Shown here piece after piece: positions 36,753 through 50,835 of a stretch of DNA of 64,000 bases; the first letter of the stretch is position 1; each line of letters begins with the position of its first letter. A program made the position numbers and the translations under genes. The notes below the pieces were generated by a model. The model did no database searches. It worked only from the letters and a program-made list of their open reading frames with translations, and was not told where the DNA came from. Source of the stretch: Planotetraspora sp. A-T 1434 (lineage in GTDB: Bacteria; Actinomycetota; Actinomycetes; Streptosporangiales; Streptosporangiaceae); assembly GCF_025420585.1 (NCBI RefSeq), contig NZ_JAOEGB010000008.1:62001-126000 (forward strand), in the 5' to 3' direction.

Positions 36753-38027
36753 ATGACCACCCCGCCTGTGGAACAGGCCCCCATCAGGTCGGCCACCGAC
36801 GTCAACCTGTCTGACTGGAACTTCTGGGCCCGGTCCCAGGAGGAGCGCGAGCACGCGTTCCGGCTGCTGCGCGAGCTGGACCGGCCCGCGTTCTTCGAGG
36901 AGCCCGAGGTCACGTTCGCCCAGACGAGGGGCATCGGCTACCACGCGCTGGTCCGGCACGCCGACATCCTGGAGGCCAGCCGCAACCCCGAGGTCTTCTG
37001 CTCGGGCGACGGCGGAGCGACCAGCATCCTCGACATGCCCGCCGAGCTGGCCGAGTATTTCGGCTCCATGATCAATATGGACGACCCTCGCCACGCCCGC
37101 CTGCGCCGCATCGTCTCCCGCGCGTTCACGCCCAGGATGATCAAGCAGTTCGAGGCCGACGTGGACGCGGCGGCCGTGCGGATCGTCGACGAGTTGCTCG
37201 CCACGGGCACGGGGTGCGACTTCGTCACCGAGGTCGCCGCGAAGCTGCCCCTGAAGATTATCTGCGACATGATGGGAATCCCGGAGAAGGACTACGGATT
37301 CGTCTTCGACCGGTCGAACATCATCCTCGGCGCCTCGGACCCGGAGTACGTCAGCGACCGCGGGGGCATCGCCCACGCGCTGCTCACCGCCGGTATGGAG
37401 CTCCAGCAGCTCGTCCAGGACCTGGCCGTCCACCGGCTCGAGAACCCGACGGACGACCTGACATCCTCGCTGGTCAACGCCAACATCGACGGTGAGCGGC
37501 TGACCGCGCAGGAGCTCGGGTCGTTCTTCATCCTGCTCGTCGTCGCCGGCAACGAGACCACCCGCAACGCCATCTCGTACGGCATGCGCCTGCTCACGCT
37601 CAACCCCGGCCAGAAGCGGCTATGGCTGGAGGACGTCGAGGGGCGCGCGGCGGGCGCGGTCGAGGAGATCGTCCGGCTGGCCGCGCCGGTGAACTTCATG
37701 CGGCGCAAGGTCACCCGCGACCACGTCATGAACGGCAACCTGTACCGGCAGGGCGAGAAGGTCGTCCTCTACTACTGGTCGGCCAACCGGGACGAGCGGG
37801 TCTTCGACGACCCGCTCCGGTTCGACATCCTCCGCGCCCCGAACCCGCACGTCGGCTTCGGCGGCCCCGGGCCGCACTTCTGCCTCGGCGCCCATCTCGC
37901 CCGCAGGGAGATCACCGTGATGTTCCGCGAGCTGCTCCGCCGCGTTCCGCGGATCGAAGCCGGCGAGCCCGAGCGGCTGTTCTCCAGCTTCATCAACGGC
38001 ATCAAGCACATGCGGTGCGACTTCTGA
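36753..38027 (+). CDS. Cytochrome P450, CYP124/125-like (paralogue)
   Basis: This 424-residue P450 is clearly related to the one at 35300, with the same length and many identical segments (YFGSMINMDDPRHARLRRIV in both). The I-helix has LVVAGNETTRNAI, where N replaces S, the haem loop is GFGGPGPHFCLGAHLARRE, and the end is FINGIKHMRCDF. It has a strong AAGGAG ribosome-binding site 4 bases before the ATG. The pair looks like a tandem duplication, with the 53-bp repeat array between the copies. Substrates may be branched fatty acids from the nearby TmsAB-like enzymes. Confidence 0.9.
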   Translation: MTTPPVEQAPIRSATDVNLSDWNFWARSQEEREHAFRLLRELDRPAFFEEPEVTFAQTRGIGYHALVRHADILEASRNPEVFCSGDGGATSILDMPAELAEYFGSMINMDDPRHARLRRIVSRAFTPRMIKQFEADVDAAAVRIVDELLATGTGCDFVTEVAAKLPLKIICDMMGIPEKDYGFVFDRSNIILGASDPEYVSDRGGIAHALLTAGMELQQLVQDLAVHRLENPTDDLTSSLVNANIDGERLTAQELGSFFILLVVAGNETTRNAISYGMRLLTLNPGQKRLWLEDVEGRAAGAVEEIVRLAAPVNFMRRKVTRDHVMNGNLYRQGEKVVLYYWSANRDERVFDDPLRFDILRAPNPHVGFGGPGPHFCLGAHLARREITVMFRELLRRVPRIEAGEPERLFSSFINGIKHMRCDF

Positions 38028-38043
38028 CGATCGGACGGTCGCG

Positions 38044-39501
38044 CTAGCCGGCCCGGCGAATCGCCTTGAAGACCGTGTTGATGTCGGGAAGCAGGTCGTC
38101 CTTGAGCGCCGGGACGGCCATGTAGACGATCGCGGGCACGTCCGCGCCGGTGTTGACCGCCCCCACGAACACGGTGGTCTCCTCCTTGTCGGCCTCGACC
38201 TTGTAGGCGGCGATCAGGCCGGTCAGACCGTTGCGGGACAGGCGCTGCTGCGCCACCTTCGTCACCTTGTTCCCCTTGGGGAACAACGTCTGCCGCGCCT
38301 GGAACATCACGGCGCTGATCACTGGAGCGAGCTTGTCCGGCGAGGTGTACCGCGCGGCCAGCGGTTGCGGGAGCGGGCCCGACATGACCTGGGCGAACTC
38401 AGGTTTGCCCCTCGTGGTCATCCCGGCGGGGACGAACTGGCGGGTCGCATAGCCGTACTTCGTCTTGATGTCCTGCGCGTTCCTGTCGAGCTGCCACGGG
38501 CCGCCGAGCTTGGGCACCGTGATGCCCGCCGCCTCGTCGGTCACCACGCCGCTGACCGGCGAGGCCGTGCCCTTGAACCTCGGCAGCGCGGGGAACTGCG
38601 ACGCGGCCTTCGGCGGCGCCGCCGACACCGTGGGCTTCGCCTCGGGGCTCGGCACGGTCTCCGCGCCGTCGTCCGACCTGAGCGGCCCCGCGACGAACGC
38701 CCAGATCAGGCCGCCCACCAGGGCCACGAGCACCGTCCCGACGAGGGTGAACAGCCAGATCGGCCGGCCGCGCTCCTCGTCCTCGTACTCGTCGATCGCC
38801 CGGTAGTTCTCCCCGAAGACCGTGTTCCACAGCTCCTGCTGCCGATGCGCGGGAGGCGTCTTCGGCCCGCTGATCTGCCCCGCCGTCACGAACGGCTTGT
38901 ACGGATCATCGGCCCTCGGCGGGCTTGGCTGTGCCTGGACCGGCTGCGGGGAGAACGGCTGCGCGGGATTCGCGAACGGCTGTGCGGGGTTCGCGAACGG
39001 CTGCGCCGGTTGCTGCGGGAAGGGCTGCGCGGGGTTCGGGAACGGCTGTGCCGGGCCCTGGAACGGTTGCGCCGGTTGCTGCGGGAAGGGCTGCGCGGGG
39101 TTCGGGAACGGCTGTCCGGGAGCCTCGAACGGCTGGGCGGGGGCCTGCGGTGTGGCGCCCATCATCGACGGCCCGGCGCCGGTCATGAAGGGCCCGGTCT
39201 CCGTCATCGGCGGTCCGGACTCCACGAAGGAGCGGACAGTCGGGGTGAAGGAGGAGGCCGTGGGGACCTCGGGCCAGGCAGGCGGAACCTCCGGCCAAGC
39301 CGTGGCTCTCTGGGGGTCGCTGTGGTCCGAGGGCATGGCACCTCCAGAGATCATGCCCGGATTGGGAGTGCCTGGCATGTTCTCATGCGACGTGGGGGCC
39401 GCCGCAGTAAAACTGGAGAATGCCGCGCGAAACTGTTCGCCCGTGGGGTCGGTCGGCGGATCCTGCATCGGTAGGTCCGACGACGGAAATGGGTTGGCCA
39501 C
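38044..39501 (-). CDS. Membrane protein with PAQPF repeats and outer domain
   Basis: This 485-residue protein has a long cytoplasmic Pro/Gln/Phe-rich region (about 100-205) with repeats of PAQPFxNPAQPF. One transmembrane helix follows (about 252-275), then an outer domain (about 300-485) ending in DINTVFKAIRRAG. The outer domain resembles that of the protein at 17188-18216. The GTG at 39501 has no good ribosome-binding site, and an ATG at 39468 is an alternative. Function is unknown. The repeats may form a flexible tether or a binding scaffold. Confidence 0.75.
   Translation of the reverse strand: MANPFPSSDLPMQDPPTDPTGEQFRAAFSSFTAAAPTSHENMPGTPNPGMISGGAMPSDHSDPQRATAWPEVPPAWPEVPTASSFTPTVRSFVESGPPMTETGPFMTGAGPSMMGATPQAPAQPFEAPGQPFPNPAQPFPQQPAQPFQGPAQPFPNPAQPFPQQPAQPFANPAQPFANPAQPFSPQPVQAQPSPPRADDPYKPFVTAGQISGPKTPPAHRQQELWNTVFGENYRAIDEYEDEERGRPIWLFTLVGTVLVALVGGLIWAFVAGPLRSDDGAETVPSPEAKPTVSAAPPKAASQFPALPRFKGTASPVSGVVTDEAAGITVPKLGGPWQLDRNAQDIKTKYGYATRQFVPAGMTTRGKPEFAQVMSGPLPQPLAARYTSPDKLAPVISAVMFQARQTLFPKGNKVTKVAQQRLSRNGLTGLIAAYKVEADKEETTVFVGAVNTGADVPAIVYMAVPALKDDLLPDINTVFKAIRRAG
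38935..39130. repeat. In-frame minirepeats encoding PAQPF units
   Basis: Repeated 30-45 bp units (minus-strand Pro-Ala-Gln-Pro-Phe) occur within the membrane protein gene. The units differ by a few bases, so the array could gain or lose units without a frameshift. Confidence 0.75.
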
Positions 39502-39780
39502 AGCGATGACAGTAAACTAAAGGGACAGAAGACCTCACAACGGATCTATCACCATCGCGTATCGTGGTTTGACTTATGGCGTCAGCGCCGATATTCCGTC
39601 GCCGACCTGGTTGTCGGCTGCGCTAGGCTTGAGCCGCGTGCCGCGACCCTGCTTATCGGGCAGCTATCTCAGAAGTCGGCATGAGATCGCGCAAACGCAG
39701 GTTGCCCCTCGTGCCGAGCGGGGGGCTCTGTTGTGAGCAGGCGTCTTCGTGTTTGACCAGCAGCCGGGCGAGGAGTGGAA

Positions 39781-42243
<2,463 letters not shown>

Positions 42244-42270
42244 TGCGTGGCACGGGGTTAGGTAGCACAG

Positions 42271-42305
42271 CGCTCCGCGGTGACACCCGATGTCGCCGCG
42301 GAGCG
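42271..42305. terminator. Terminator hairpin between leuS and lexA
   Basis: The 15-bp arms (42271-42285 and 42291-42305) pair with one wobble around CCCGA. The hairpin serves convergent leuS and lexA. Confidence 0.75.
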
Positions 42306-42313
42306 GTGGGTGC

Positions 42314-43024
42314 CTACAGCTTGCGCAGGACCGCCGTGACCTTGCCCAGGACGGTGGCCTCGTCGCCGGGGATCGGCTCGTAGCTCGGGTTGTGGGGCAC
42401 CAGCCACACGTGCCCGTCCTTGCGCTTGAACGTCTTGACCGTGGCCTCGCCGTCGATCATGGCGGCCACGATGTCGCCGTTGTCGGCGACCGGCTGCTGC
42501 CGGACGACGACCCAGTCGCCGTCGGCGATCGCCGCCTCGATCATCGAGTCGCCGGTCACCTGGAGCAGAAACAGCGTGCCCTCGCCGACGAGTTGCTTCG
42601 GCAGGGCGAACACGTCCTCGATGCTCTGCTCGGCCAGGATCGGGCCACCGGCGGCGATGCGGCCCACAAGCGGAACGTACGCCGCCGTGGGGCGGTTGAA
42701 GCCGCTGTCCTCCTCCGCGGCGTCCGGATCCACCCACAGCACCGGCTCGCCCGGCAACCGGACCTCCAGGGCCCTCGGCCGGTGCGGGTCGCGGCGCAGG
42801 TAGCCCTTGCGCTGGAGCGCGGTGAGCTGATGCGACACGCTGGAGGTGCTGGTCAGCTGGACCGCCTCCCCGATCTCCCGCATCGACGGCGGGTAGCCGC
42901 GCTGCTGGACCGAGTCGCGGATCACCTCAAGGATCTTGCGCTGCCTCGGGGTGAGACCAAGCGAGTCCCGCCTGCGCACGGCGAGGTCGCCGACGCTCTG
43001 ATCTTGCGCACTCCGGTCACTCAC
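42314..43024 (-). CDS. lexA: LexA repressor of the SOS response
   Basis: This 236-residue protein has an N-terminal winged helix (about 24-88) and a C-terminal S24 peptidase domain. The self-cleavage bond is Ala125-Gly126, with Ser160 (TGDSM) and Lys197 (VKTFK) as catalytic pair. DNA damage activates RecA, which triggers self-cleavage and induces SOS genes. The GTG has AGAGGTGG 4 bases upstream. Two LexA-box-like sites lie between it and the divergent LysM gene, implying autoregulation. The lexA / LysM / nrdR order matches mycobacteria. Confidence 0.97.
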   Translation of the reverse strand: MSDRSAQDQSVGDLAVRRRDSLGLTPRQRKILEVIRDSVQQRGYPPSMREIGEAVQLTSTSSVSHQLTALQRKGYLRRDPHRPRALEVRLPGEPVLWVDPDAAEEDSGFNRPTAAYVPLVGRIAAGGPILAEQSIEDVFALPKQLVGEGTLFLLQVTGDSMIEAAIADGDWVVVRQQPVADNGDIVAAMIDGEATVKTFKRKDGHVWLVPHNPSYEPIPGDEATVLGKVTAVLRKL

Positions 43025-43091
43025 GATGCCACCTCTCAATCCGTGTTCCTCAAGTCGCACAGAGCGACCGTACCGCGATTCAAGATCATCA

Positions 43092-43107
43092 TCAAACAAT
43101 TGTTCGA
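43092..43107. promoter_or_regulatory. SOS box TCAAACAATTGTTCGA
   Basis: It matches the actinobacterial LexA box TCGAAC-n4-GTTCGA with one mismatch and lies 67 bp upstream of lexA in the divergent promoter. Confidence 0.8.
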
Positions 43108-43159
43108 TTGTCCTCGAAATCGTCGGTGTCGTGGTGTACAACATCGTACGGGAGTTCGA

Positions 43160-43175
43160 TCGATATCGTGTTCGA
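43160..43175. promoter_or_regulatory. Second, weaker SOS-like site TCGATATCGTGTTCGA
   Basis: Ten of the twelve fixed positions of TCGAAC-n4-GTTCGA match. It lies closer to the LysM gene than the first box. Confidence 0.45.
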
Positions 43176-43235
43176 TTTTCCGATCTTCTTCGTGACTGTG
43201 TCCGCGCAGCTCAGGAACAGTTCCGGGAGGTAGCC

Positions 43236-43586
43236 ATGCGACCGGTCCCCGGTCCCGTCCCCAAACGTCCCGACCCTCCGCTGCGCCTCACCCGGCGCGG
43301 CAAGATCGTGCTGGTCACCATGGTCACGGTGCTGGCACTCGGCGTCCTGTGGCTGGGCACCCACGCCGCCGTGACCGCCTCCAGCGGGCTCGCCTCGCCC
43401 GGCCAGAGCGGCCTGCCGTACGTCACCGTCCAGCGGGGTGACACGCTCTGGGGCATCGCCCGCGCCGTCAGCGCGGGGGACGACCCCGCCCCGTTGGTCC
43501 GGCAGATCATGAACCTCAACGGCTTATCCGACTCGCTCATCCAGCCCGGCACCCGGCTCTATCTCCCGAGCGGGATGCCCGGCTAG
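43236..43586 (+). CDS. LysM domain membrane protein, SOS-linked (ChiZ/DivS position)
   Basis: This 116-residue protein has a short cytoplasmic Pro-rich N-terminus, one transmembrane helix (about 22-42) and a LysM domain (about 62-112; VTVQRGDTLWGIAR) that binds peptidoglycan outside. The divergent partner of lexA in mycobacteria (Rv2719c/ChiZ) and in corynebacteria (DivS) slows division after DNA damage. Position, size and architecture suggest the same role here, but this is inference from context. The ATG has GGGAGG 5 bases upstream. Confidence 0.85.
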   Translation: MRPVPGPVPKRPDPPLRLTRRGKIVLVTMVTVLALGVLWLGTHAAVTASSGLASPGQSGLPYVTVQRGDTLWGIARAVSAGDDPAPLVRQIMNLNGLSDSLIQPGTRLYLPSGMPG

Positions 43587-43717
43587 CACCTCGCGCCCGG
43601 AAACCCCTCCGCCGGGGGGCGGCCCCCCACTGTGCCGCGACACGCTGGCTGAACAGCGACTTCGGGCGGGAGGGGCGCTTCGACTTGCGTTCATGGACGG
43701 GCACTTCTACGGTTGGA

Positions 43718-43765
43718 CCACAACATCTAGTAGTCACATCGATGTAAGTTCACCACTTCTTGTGG
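43718..43765 (+). promoter_or_regulatory. Two NrdR boxes
   Basis: CCACAACATCTAGTAG (43718-43733) contains a full CWANATNTWG core. TCACCACTTCTTGTGG (43750-43765) is a weaker match. They start 32 bp apart, three helical turns, as usual for NrdR box pairs, and lie before nrdR. Confidence 0.7.
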
Positions 43766-43795
43766 TTGCGGTGTGCGTTCATGGGAGGCGATGGC

Positions 43796-44260
43796 ATGCA
43801 CTGTCCGTTCTGTCGCCACCCGGACACGCGGGTCGTGGACAGCCGCTCGACCGAAGACGGGGCGGCCATCCGCCGTCGGCGCACGTGCCCCGAGTGCGGG
43901 CGCAGGTTCACCACCCAGGAGACCGTCCTGCTCATGGTGAGCAAGCGCAGCGGGGTCACCGAGCCCTTCTCGCGCGACAAGGTCATCGCCGGGGTACGGC
44001 GGGCCTGCCAGGGGCGCCCGGTCAGCGAGGATTCGCTGGCGCAGCTCGGGCAGCGTGTAGAGGAGAGCATCCGGGGCACGGGAGCGGCCGAGATCGCCTC
44101 ACACGAGGTGGGGCTCGCCATCCTGGGGCCGCTGCGCGATCTCGACGAGGTCGCCTATCTCCGGTTCGCATCGGTTTATCGCGGGTTCGAGACGCTGGCC
44201 GACTTCGAGGCGGAGATCGAGCAGCTCAGGGTGGCCCGCACCGCGTCGAGCGAGCAGTAG
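43796..44260 (+). CDS. nrdR: Transcriptional repressor NrdR
   Basis: This 154-residue protein has an N-terminal zinc ribbon (Cys3, Cys6, Cys31, Cys34) and an ATP-cone (about 49-139) that senses ATP and dATP. It represses ribonucleotide reductase genes by binding paired NrdR boxes, two of which lie just upstream. The ATG at 43796 (MHCPFC) has GGGAGG 7 bases upstream. It is followed by nrdJ, so the operon is self-regulated. Confidence 0.96.
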   Translation: MHCPFCRHPDTRVVDSRSTEDGAAIRRRRTCPECGRRFTTQETVLLMVSKRSGVTEPFSRDKVIAGVRRACQGRPVSEDSLAQLGQRVEESIRGTGAAEIASHEVGLAILGPLRDLDEVAYLRFASVYRGFETLADFEAEIEQLRVARTASSEQ

Positions 44261-44360
44261 GACGCCCCCTGCGCCGGGGACCGGCCGGGCGCGACGATGT
44301 GGTTATGAAGACACGTGGTCCGACACTAGGGGCTCCACCGGGCCCTGGGAGGGGGAAGTC

Positions 44361-47195
44361 ATGACGGAAGTGAACGGCACCGTGACGGGACCGGGGGGTG
44401 CGGTGGCCGGAGGCCGGAAGCGCACGCGCAAGGGCCTGAAGATGAAGCGCATCTTCACGACCGCCGGAGTTCACCCGTACGACGAGGTCCGCTGGGAGCG
44501 TCGCGACGTCGTGATGACGAACTGGCGCGACGGCTCGGTGAACTTCGAGCAGCACGGCGTGGAGTTCCCCGAGTTCTGGTCGGTCAACGCGGCCAACATC
44601 GTGACGACCAAGTACTTCCGCGGGGCCGTCGGCACGCCGCAGCGCGAGTGGAGCCTCAAGCAGCTCGTCGACCGCGTCGTGGGCGTCTACACCCGGACCG
44701 GTGTCGAGCACGGCTACTTCGCCGGCGACGAGGACGCCGAGATCTTCGACCACGAGCTCAAGCACGCCCTGATCCACCAGATCTTCAGCTTCAACTCCCC
44801 GGTGTGGTTCAACGTCGGCACGCTCTCCCCCCAGCAGGTGTCGGCCTGTTTCATCCTCGCCGTCGACGACCAGATGGAGTCGATCCTCGACTGGTACAAG
44901 GAAGAGGGTGTGATCTTCAAGGGCGGCTCCGGCTCGGGAGTCAACCTCTCCCGCATCCGGTCGTCCAAGGAACTGCTGTCCAGCGGTGGCACGGCCAGCG
45001 GCCCGGTCTCCTTCATGCGCGGCGCCGACGCCTCCGCCGGGACCATCAAGTCGGGCGGCGCGACCCGCAGGGCCGCCAAGATGGTCGTCCTCGACGTCGA
45101 CCACCCCGACATCGAGGAGTTCATCGAGACCAAGGCGCGCGAGGAGGACAAGATCCGCGCGCTGCGCGACGCCGGGTTCGACATGGACCTCGGCGGCAAG
45201 GACATCGTGTCCGTGCAGTACCAGAACGCCAACAACTCGGTCCGCGTCTCCGACGAGTTCATGCGCGCCGTCGAGGCCGGCGGCAAGTTCGGCCTGCGCG
45301 CCCGCCTCACCGGCGAGGTCATCGAGGAGGTCGACGCGAAGTCGCTCTTCCGCAAGATGGCGCAGGCCGCGTGGGAGTGCGCCGACCCCGGCCTGCAGTA
45401 CGACGACACGATCAACGACTGGCACACCTGCCCCGAGACGGGGCGGATCACGGCCAGCAACCCCTGCTCGGAGTACCTCCACCTCGACAACTCGTCCTGC
45501 AACCTGGCGTCGATCAACCTGCTGAAGTTCCTGCGCGACGACGACACCTTCGACGTCCCGAACTTCGTGAAGCTGACCGAGCTGATCATCACCGCGATGG
45601 ACATCTCGATCACCTTCGCGGACTTCCCGACCGAGAAGATCGGCGAGACGACCCGCGCCTACCGCCAGCTCGGCATCGGCTACGCCAACCTCGGGGCGCT
45701 GCTCATGGCCACCGGCCACGCGTACGACTCGGACGGCGGGCGGGCCGTCGCGGCCGCGATCACCTCGCTGATGACCGGCGCCTCCTACCGCCGCTCGGCC
45801 GAGCTGGCCGGGATCGTCGGGCCGTACGACGGCTACCAGCGAAACGCCGAGCCGCACAAGCGGGTGATGCGCAAGCACGCGGCGGCCAACGACGACCTGC
45901 GCACGCTGAGCGACATGGACAAGACCATCCACGCCGAGGCCACCCGGCAGTGGCAGGAGTGCCTCAGGCTCGGGGAGAAGAACGGCTACCGCAACGCCCA
46001 GGCGTCGCTGCTCGCCCCCACCGGAACCATCGGCCTGATGATGGACTGCGACACCACCGGCATCGAGCCCGACCTGGCGCTGGTCAAGTTCAAGAAGCTC
46101 GTCGGCGGCGGCTCCATGCAGATCGTCAACCAGACGATCCCGCGGGCGCTCCGGCAGCTCGGCTACCAGGAGGAGCAGGTCGAGGCGATCGTCGAGTACA
46201 TCGCCGAGCACGGCCACGTGGTCGACGCCCCCGGGCTCAGGATCGAGCACTACGAGGTGTTCGACTGCGCCATGGGCGAGCGGGCCATCGCCCCGATGGG
46301 CCACGTCCGCATGATGGCGGCGGCCCAGCCGTTCCTGTCCGGCGCGATCTCCAAGACGGTCAACCTGCCCGAGACGGCCACCGTCGACGAGATCGAGCAG
46401 GTCTACCTGGAGGGCTGGAAGCTCGGCCTCAAGGCACTGGCCGTCTACCGCGACAACTGCAAGGTCGGCCAGCCGCTCTCCGCCGCGAAGAAGCCTTCCG
46501 AGGTGGAGCCCGAGCCCGTCCCCGTGCAGGTCATCGAGGTGCCGCGGCCGACCCGCCGCCGGATGCCGAACCAGCGGCCCAGCCTGACCACGCGCTTCAC
46601 CGTTGGCGGCGCCAAGGGCTACATGACCGCCTCGTCCTACCCGGACGACGGTCTCGGAGAGGTCTTCCTCAAGATGTCCAAGCAGGGCTCGACCCTCGCT
46701 GGCGTCATGGACGCGTTCTCCGTGGCCATCTCGATCGGCCTGCAGTACGGCGTGCCGCTGGACACCTACGTCCAGAAGTTCGTCAACATGCGGTTCGAGC
46801 CGGCCGGCATGACCGACGACCCGGACGTCCGGATGGCGCAGTCCGTCATGGACTACATCTTCCGGCGGCTCGCGCTCGACTACCTGCCGTACGACGACCG
46901 CGCGGCGCTCGGTATCTTCTCGGCGTCCGAGCGGGCCGCTCAGCAGCGCGGAGAGGACCCGGCGGCTCTCCAGGAGGTCGTGGACACGGCCGCCCTGGCC
47001 CAGTCCGCGCCGATCGAGGAGAAGCCCAAGGCCGTCTCCGTCGCCGACCCGCAGCGGGCGGGGGTCACCTCGCTGGAGAGCCACCAGGGCCGTACGGCCG
47101 ACGCCCCGCTGTGCATGACCTGCGGCACGAAGATGCGCCCGGCGGGTAGCTGCTACGTCTGCGAGGGCTGCGGCAGCACCAGCGGCTGCAGCTGA
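44361..47195 (+). CDS. nrdJ: Vitamin B12-dependent (class II) ribonucleotide reductase
   Basis: This is a 944-residue adenosylcobalamin-dependent ribonucleotide reductase. It has a conserved substrate loop NPCSEYLHLDNSSCNLASINL-like region (about 372-392), an ALLAPTGTIG-type barrel strand, and a C-terminal Cys-rich tail with CMTCGTK and CYVCEGCGS that feeds reducing power and may bind zinc. It makes deoxynucleotides in aerobic or anaerobic growth and needs B12. The ATG has GGGAGGGGG upstream. The NrdR boxes before nrdR should control both genes. Confidence 0.96.
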   Translation: MTEVNGTVTGPGGAVAGGRKRTRKGLKMKRIFTTAGVHPYDEVRWERRDVVMTNWRDGSVNFEQHGVEFPEFWSVNAANIVTTKYFRGAVGTPQREWSLKQLVDRVVGVYTRTGVEHGYFAGDEDAEIFDHELKHALIHQIFSFNSPVWFNVGTLSPQQVSACFILAVDDQMESILDWYKEEGVIFKGGSGSGVNLSRIRSSKELLSSGGTASGPVSFMRGADASAGTIKSGGATRRAAKMVVLDVDHPDIEEFIETKAREEDKIRALRDAGFDMDLGGKDIVSVQYQNANNSVRVSDEFMRAVEAGGKFGLRARLTGEVIEEVDAKSLFRKMAQAAWECADPGLQYDDTINDWHTCPETGRITASNPCSEYLHLDNSSCNLASINLLKFLRDDDTFDVPNFVKLTELIITAMDISITFADFPTEKIGETTRAYRQLGIGYANLGALLMATGHAYDSDGGRAVAAAITSLMTGASYRRSAELAGIVGPYDGYQRNAEPHKRVMRKHAAANDDLRTLSDMDKTIHAEATRQWQECLRLGEKNGYRNAQASLLAPTGTIGLMMDCDTTGIEPDLALVKFKKLVGGGSMQIVNQTIPRALRQLGYQEEQVEAIVEYIAEHGHVVDAPGLRIEHYEVFDCAMGERAIAPMGHVRMMAAAQPFLSGAISKTVNLPETATVDEIEQVYLEGWKLGLKALAVYRDNCKVGQPLSAAKKPSEVEPEPVPVQVIEVPRPTRRRMPNQRPSLTTRFTVGGAKGYMTASSYPDDGLGEVFLKMSKQGSTLAGVMDAFSVAISIGLQYGVPLDTYVQKFVNMRFEPAGMTDDPDVRMAQSVMDYIFRRLALDYLPYDDRAALGIFSASERAAQQRGEDPAALQEVVDTAALAQSAPIEEKPKAVSVADPQRAGVTSLESHQGRTADAPLCMTCGTKMRPAGSCYVCEGCGSTSGCS

Positions 47196-47212
47196 CCACT
47201 GTTTAGCGGAGG

Positions 47213-47257
47213 GCCGGTCTCGGGTCCGGGCGACCATCGCCTGGAGCCCGGGCCGGC
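47213..47257. terminator. Terminator hairpin after nrdJ
   Basis: A GC-rich imperfect inverted repeat (GCCGG... / ...CCGGC) followed by TTT lies between the convergent nrdJ and YbjN genes. Confidence 0.6.
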
Positions 47258-47264
47258 TTTCCCG

Positions 47265-47717
47265 TCATTCGGCTTCGAAGGCGAGCCGGTCGGTCAGCCA
47301 GCGATGGAACTTGATCGCGAACCTGACCCAGTGGGCGATCACCGTGGTGAGGTGCTCCCGCGTTACACCGGCGCCGATGTAAAGCTGTGAGTCACCGATG
47401 ACCCGGATCAGCCCGCTGTCGGGTGTGAAGGCGTAGACCTTCGGCCACATGGTGTCCGCGTTCCACTCGTTCAGCGCGGTGAGAAGCATCGGCTTCTCGT
47501 CGACCGAGTAGTGCCTGTCGTAGAAGGTGCGGATCGTGAACAGATCGCCCTCGGAGCCGAACAGGAAGAAGACCGTGAGCGCGGCGGTGGAGATCGCGAT
47601 GTCACCCTCGGCGTCGATGGTGTGCTCGAGCTCCAGCTCGTCGAGGATCTGCTTGATGAGCTCCTGGTCCGGCTGGACGACCGCTGGGGAAGGGGTCACG
47701 GATACATCCTGCACCAT
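47265..47717 (-). CDS. YbjN domain protein
   Basis: This 150-residue protein matches the YbjN (DUF1790) fold, a type III chaperone-like module (FFLFGSEGDLFTIRTFYDRHYSV and LLTALNEWNADTMWPKVY). Its role in actinobacteria is unknown. The ATG at 47717 is preferred by homology to such proteins. A GTG at 47789 is in frame but has no better ribosome-binding site. Confidence 0.8.
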   Translation of the reverse strand: MVQDVSVTPSPAVVQPDQELIKQILDELELEHTIDAEGDIAISTAALTVFFLFGSEGDLFTIRTFYDRHYSVDEKPMLLTALNEWNADTMWPKVYAFTPDSGLIRVIGDSQLYIGAGVTREHLTTVIAHWVRFAIKFHRWLTDRLAFEAE

Positions 47718-47814
47718 CGGACCGTCAATAAGCCGGTAGTCCTGTGGGAAGGACGTCGAGGCGCAGCGTTCCCGGACGTTCGGCCTCACCTACCGGATGC
47801 TCGGCTCCGCCGCC

Positions 47815-47952
47815 GACCGGGCCTCGGCACCGGCGGCACCGGCGTGCTCGGCCGCCAGATCGTCGACCGGCTGGCGTGCCTCGCCCTCGGTGAACCCGCT
47901 GACCGCGTCCCGGACATGGAAGGGAGGCCTCCAGATCCTCACGGCTAGATGA
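47815..47952 (+). pseudogene. NmrA-like NAD(P)-binding protein remnant, middle deleted
   Basis: Both ends of an NmrA/atypical-SDR protein survive. A Rossmann-type start reads GTGGTGVLGRQIVDRL. It runs directly into ALGEPADRVPDMEG, a segment that sits about 170-200 residues later in intact relatives. A frameshift follows, and the next frame reads GGLQILTAR and then stops, fitting the usual GGPEILTAR. The intervening domain is absent, and no start codon with a ribosome-binding site is seen. Confidence 0.5.
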
Positions 47953-48149
47953 CCGGTACGCCGGTGCCTGAGAGTAACAAGTGGCGCAGGTTCCCTGGTC
48001 GCGGGTGGTGCCCACATCGGGGGGAGGGCCCGACCAGACCATAGCCACCTGACCGCCAGCCACCTGACCCGCCCATGCAGTCACCTGCGCCATAAACCCC
48101 GGAAAGCACGGTCGACCACCCCGCCACCGAGCGCCAACACCCCCGGCTC

Positions 48150-48208
48150 ATGCACTGCGCTGCACTGCACTGCACTGTGCTGTGCTGTGCTGCCCTGCAC
48201 TCCACTGC
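48150..48208. repeat. Short simple-sequence tract (CTGCA / TGCTG)
   Basis: Runs of CTGCA and GTGCT pentamers occur in a 300-bp stretch (47953-48252) with no supported gene. Confidence 0.8.
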
Positions 48209-48252
48209 CGCTGGCCAGCCCACCCGACGCGGACGTGGCGGCCCCCGTCCAA

Positions 48253-50835
<2,583 letters not shown>

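Noticed and set aside
39502-39780. Possible T-box or leader peptide before leuS
   Set aside because: No T-box sequence (AGGGTGGnACCGCG) or Leu-rich leader was found.
43614-43628. GGGGGG-CGG-CCCCCC hairpin after the LysM gene
   Set aside because: 3-nt loop and G/C homopolymer arms without U-tract make terminator function doubtful.
44226-47237. 1003-codon minus-strand frame opposite nrdJ
   Set aside because: Composition is the usual GC-rich antisense pattern and nrdJ on the other strand is certain.
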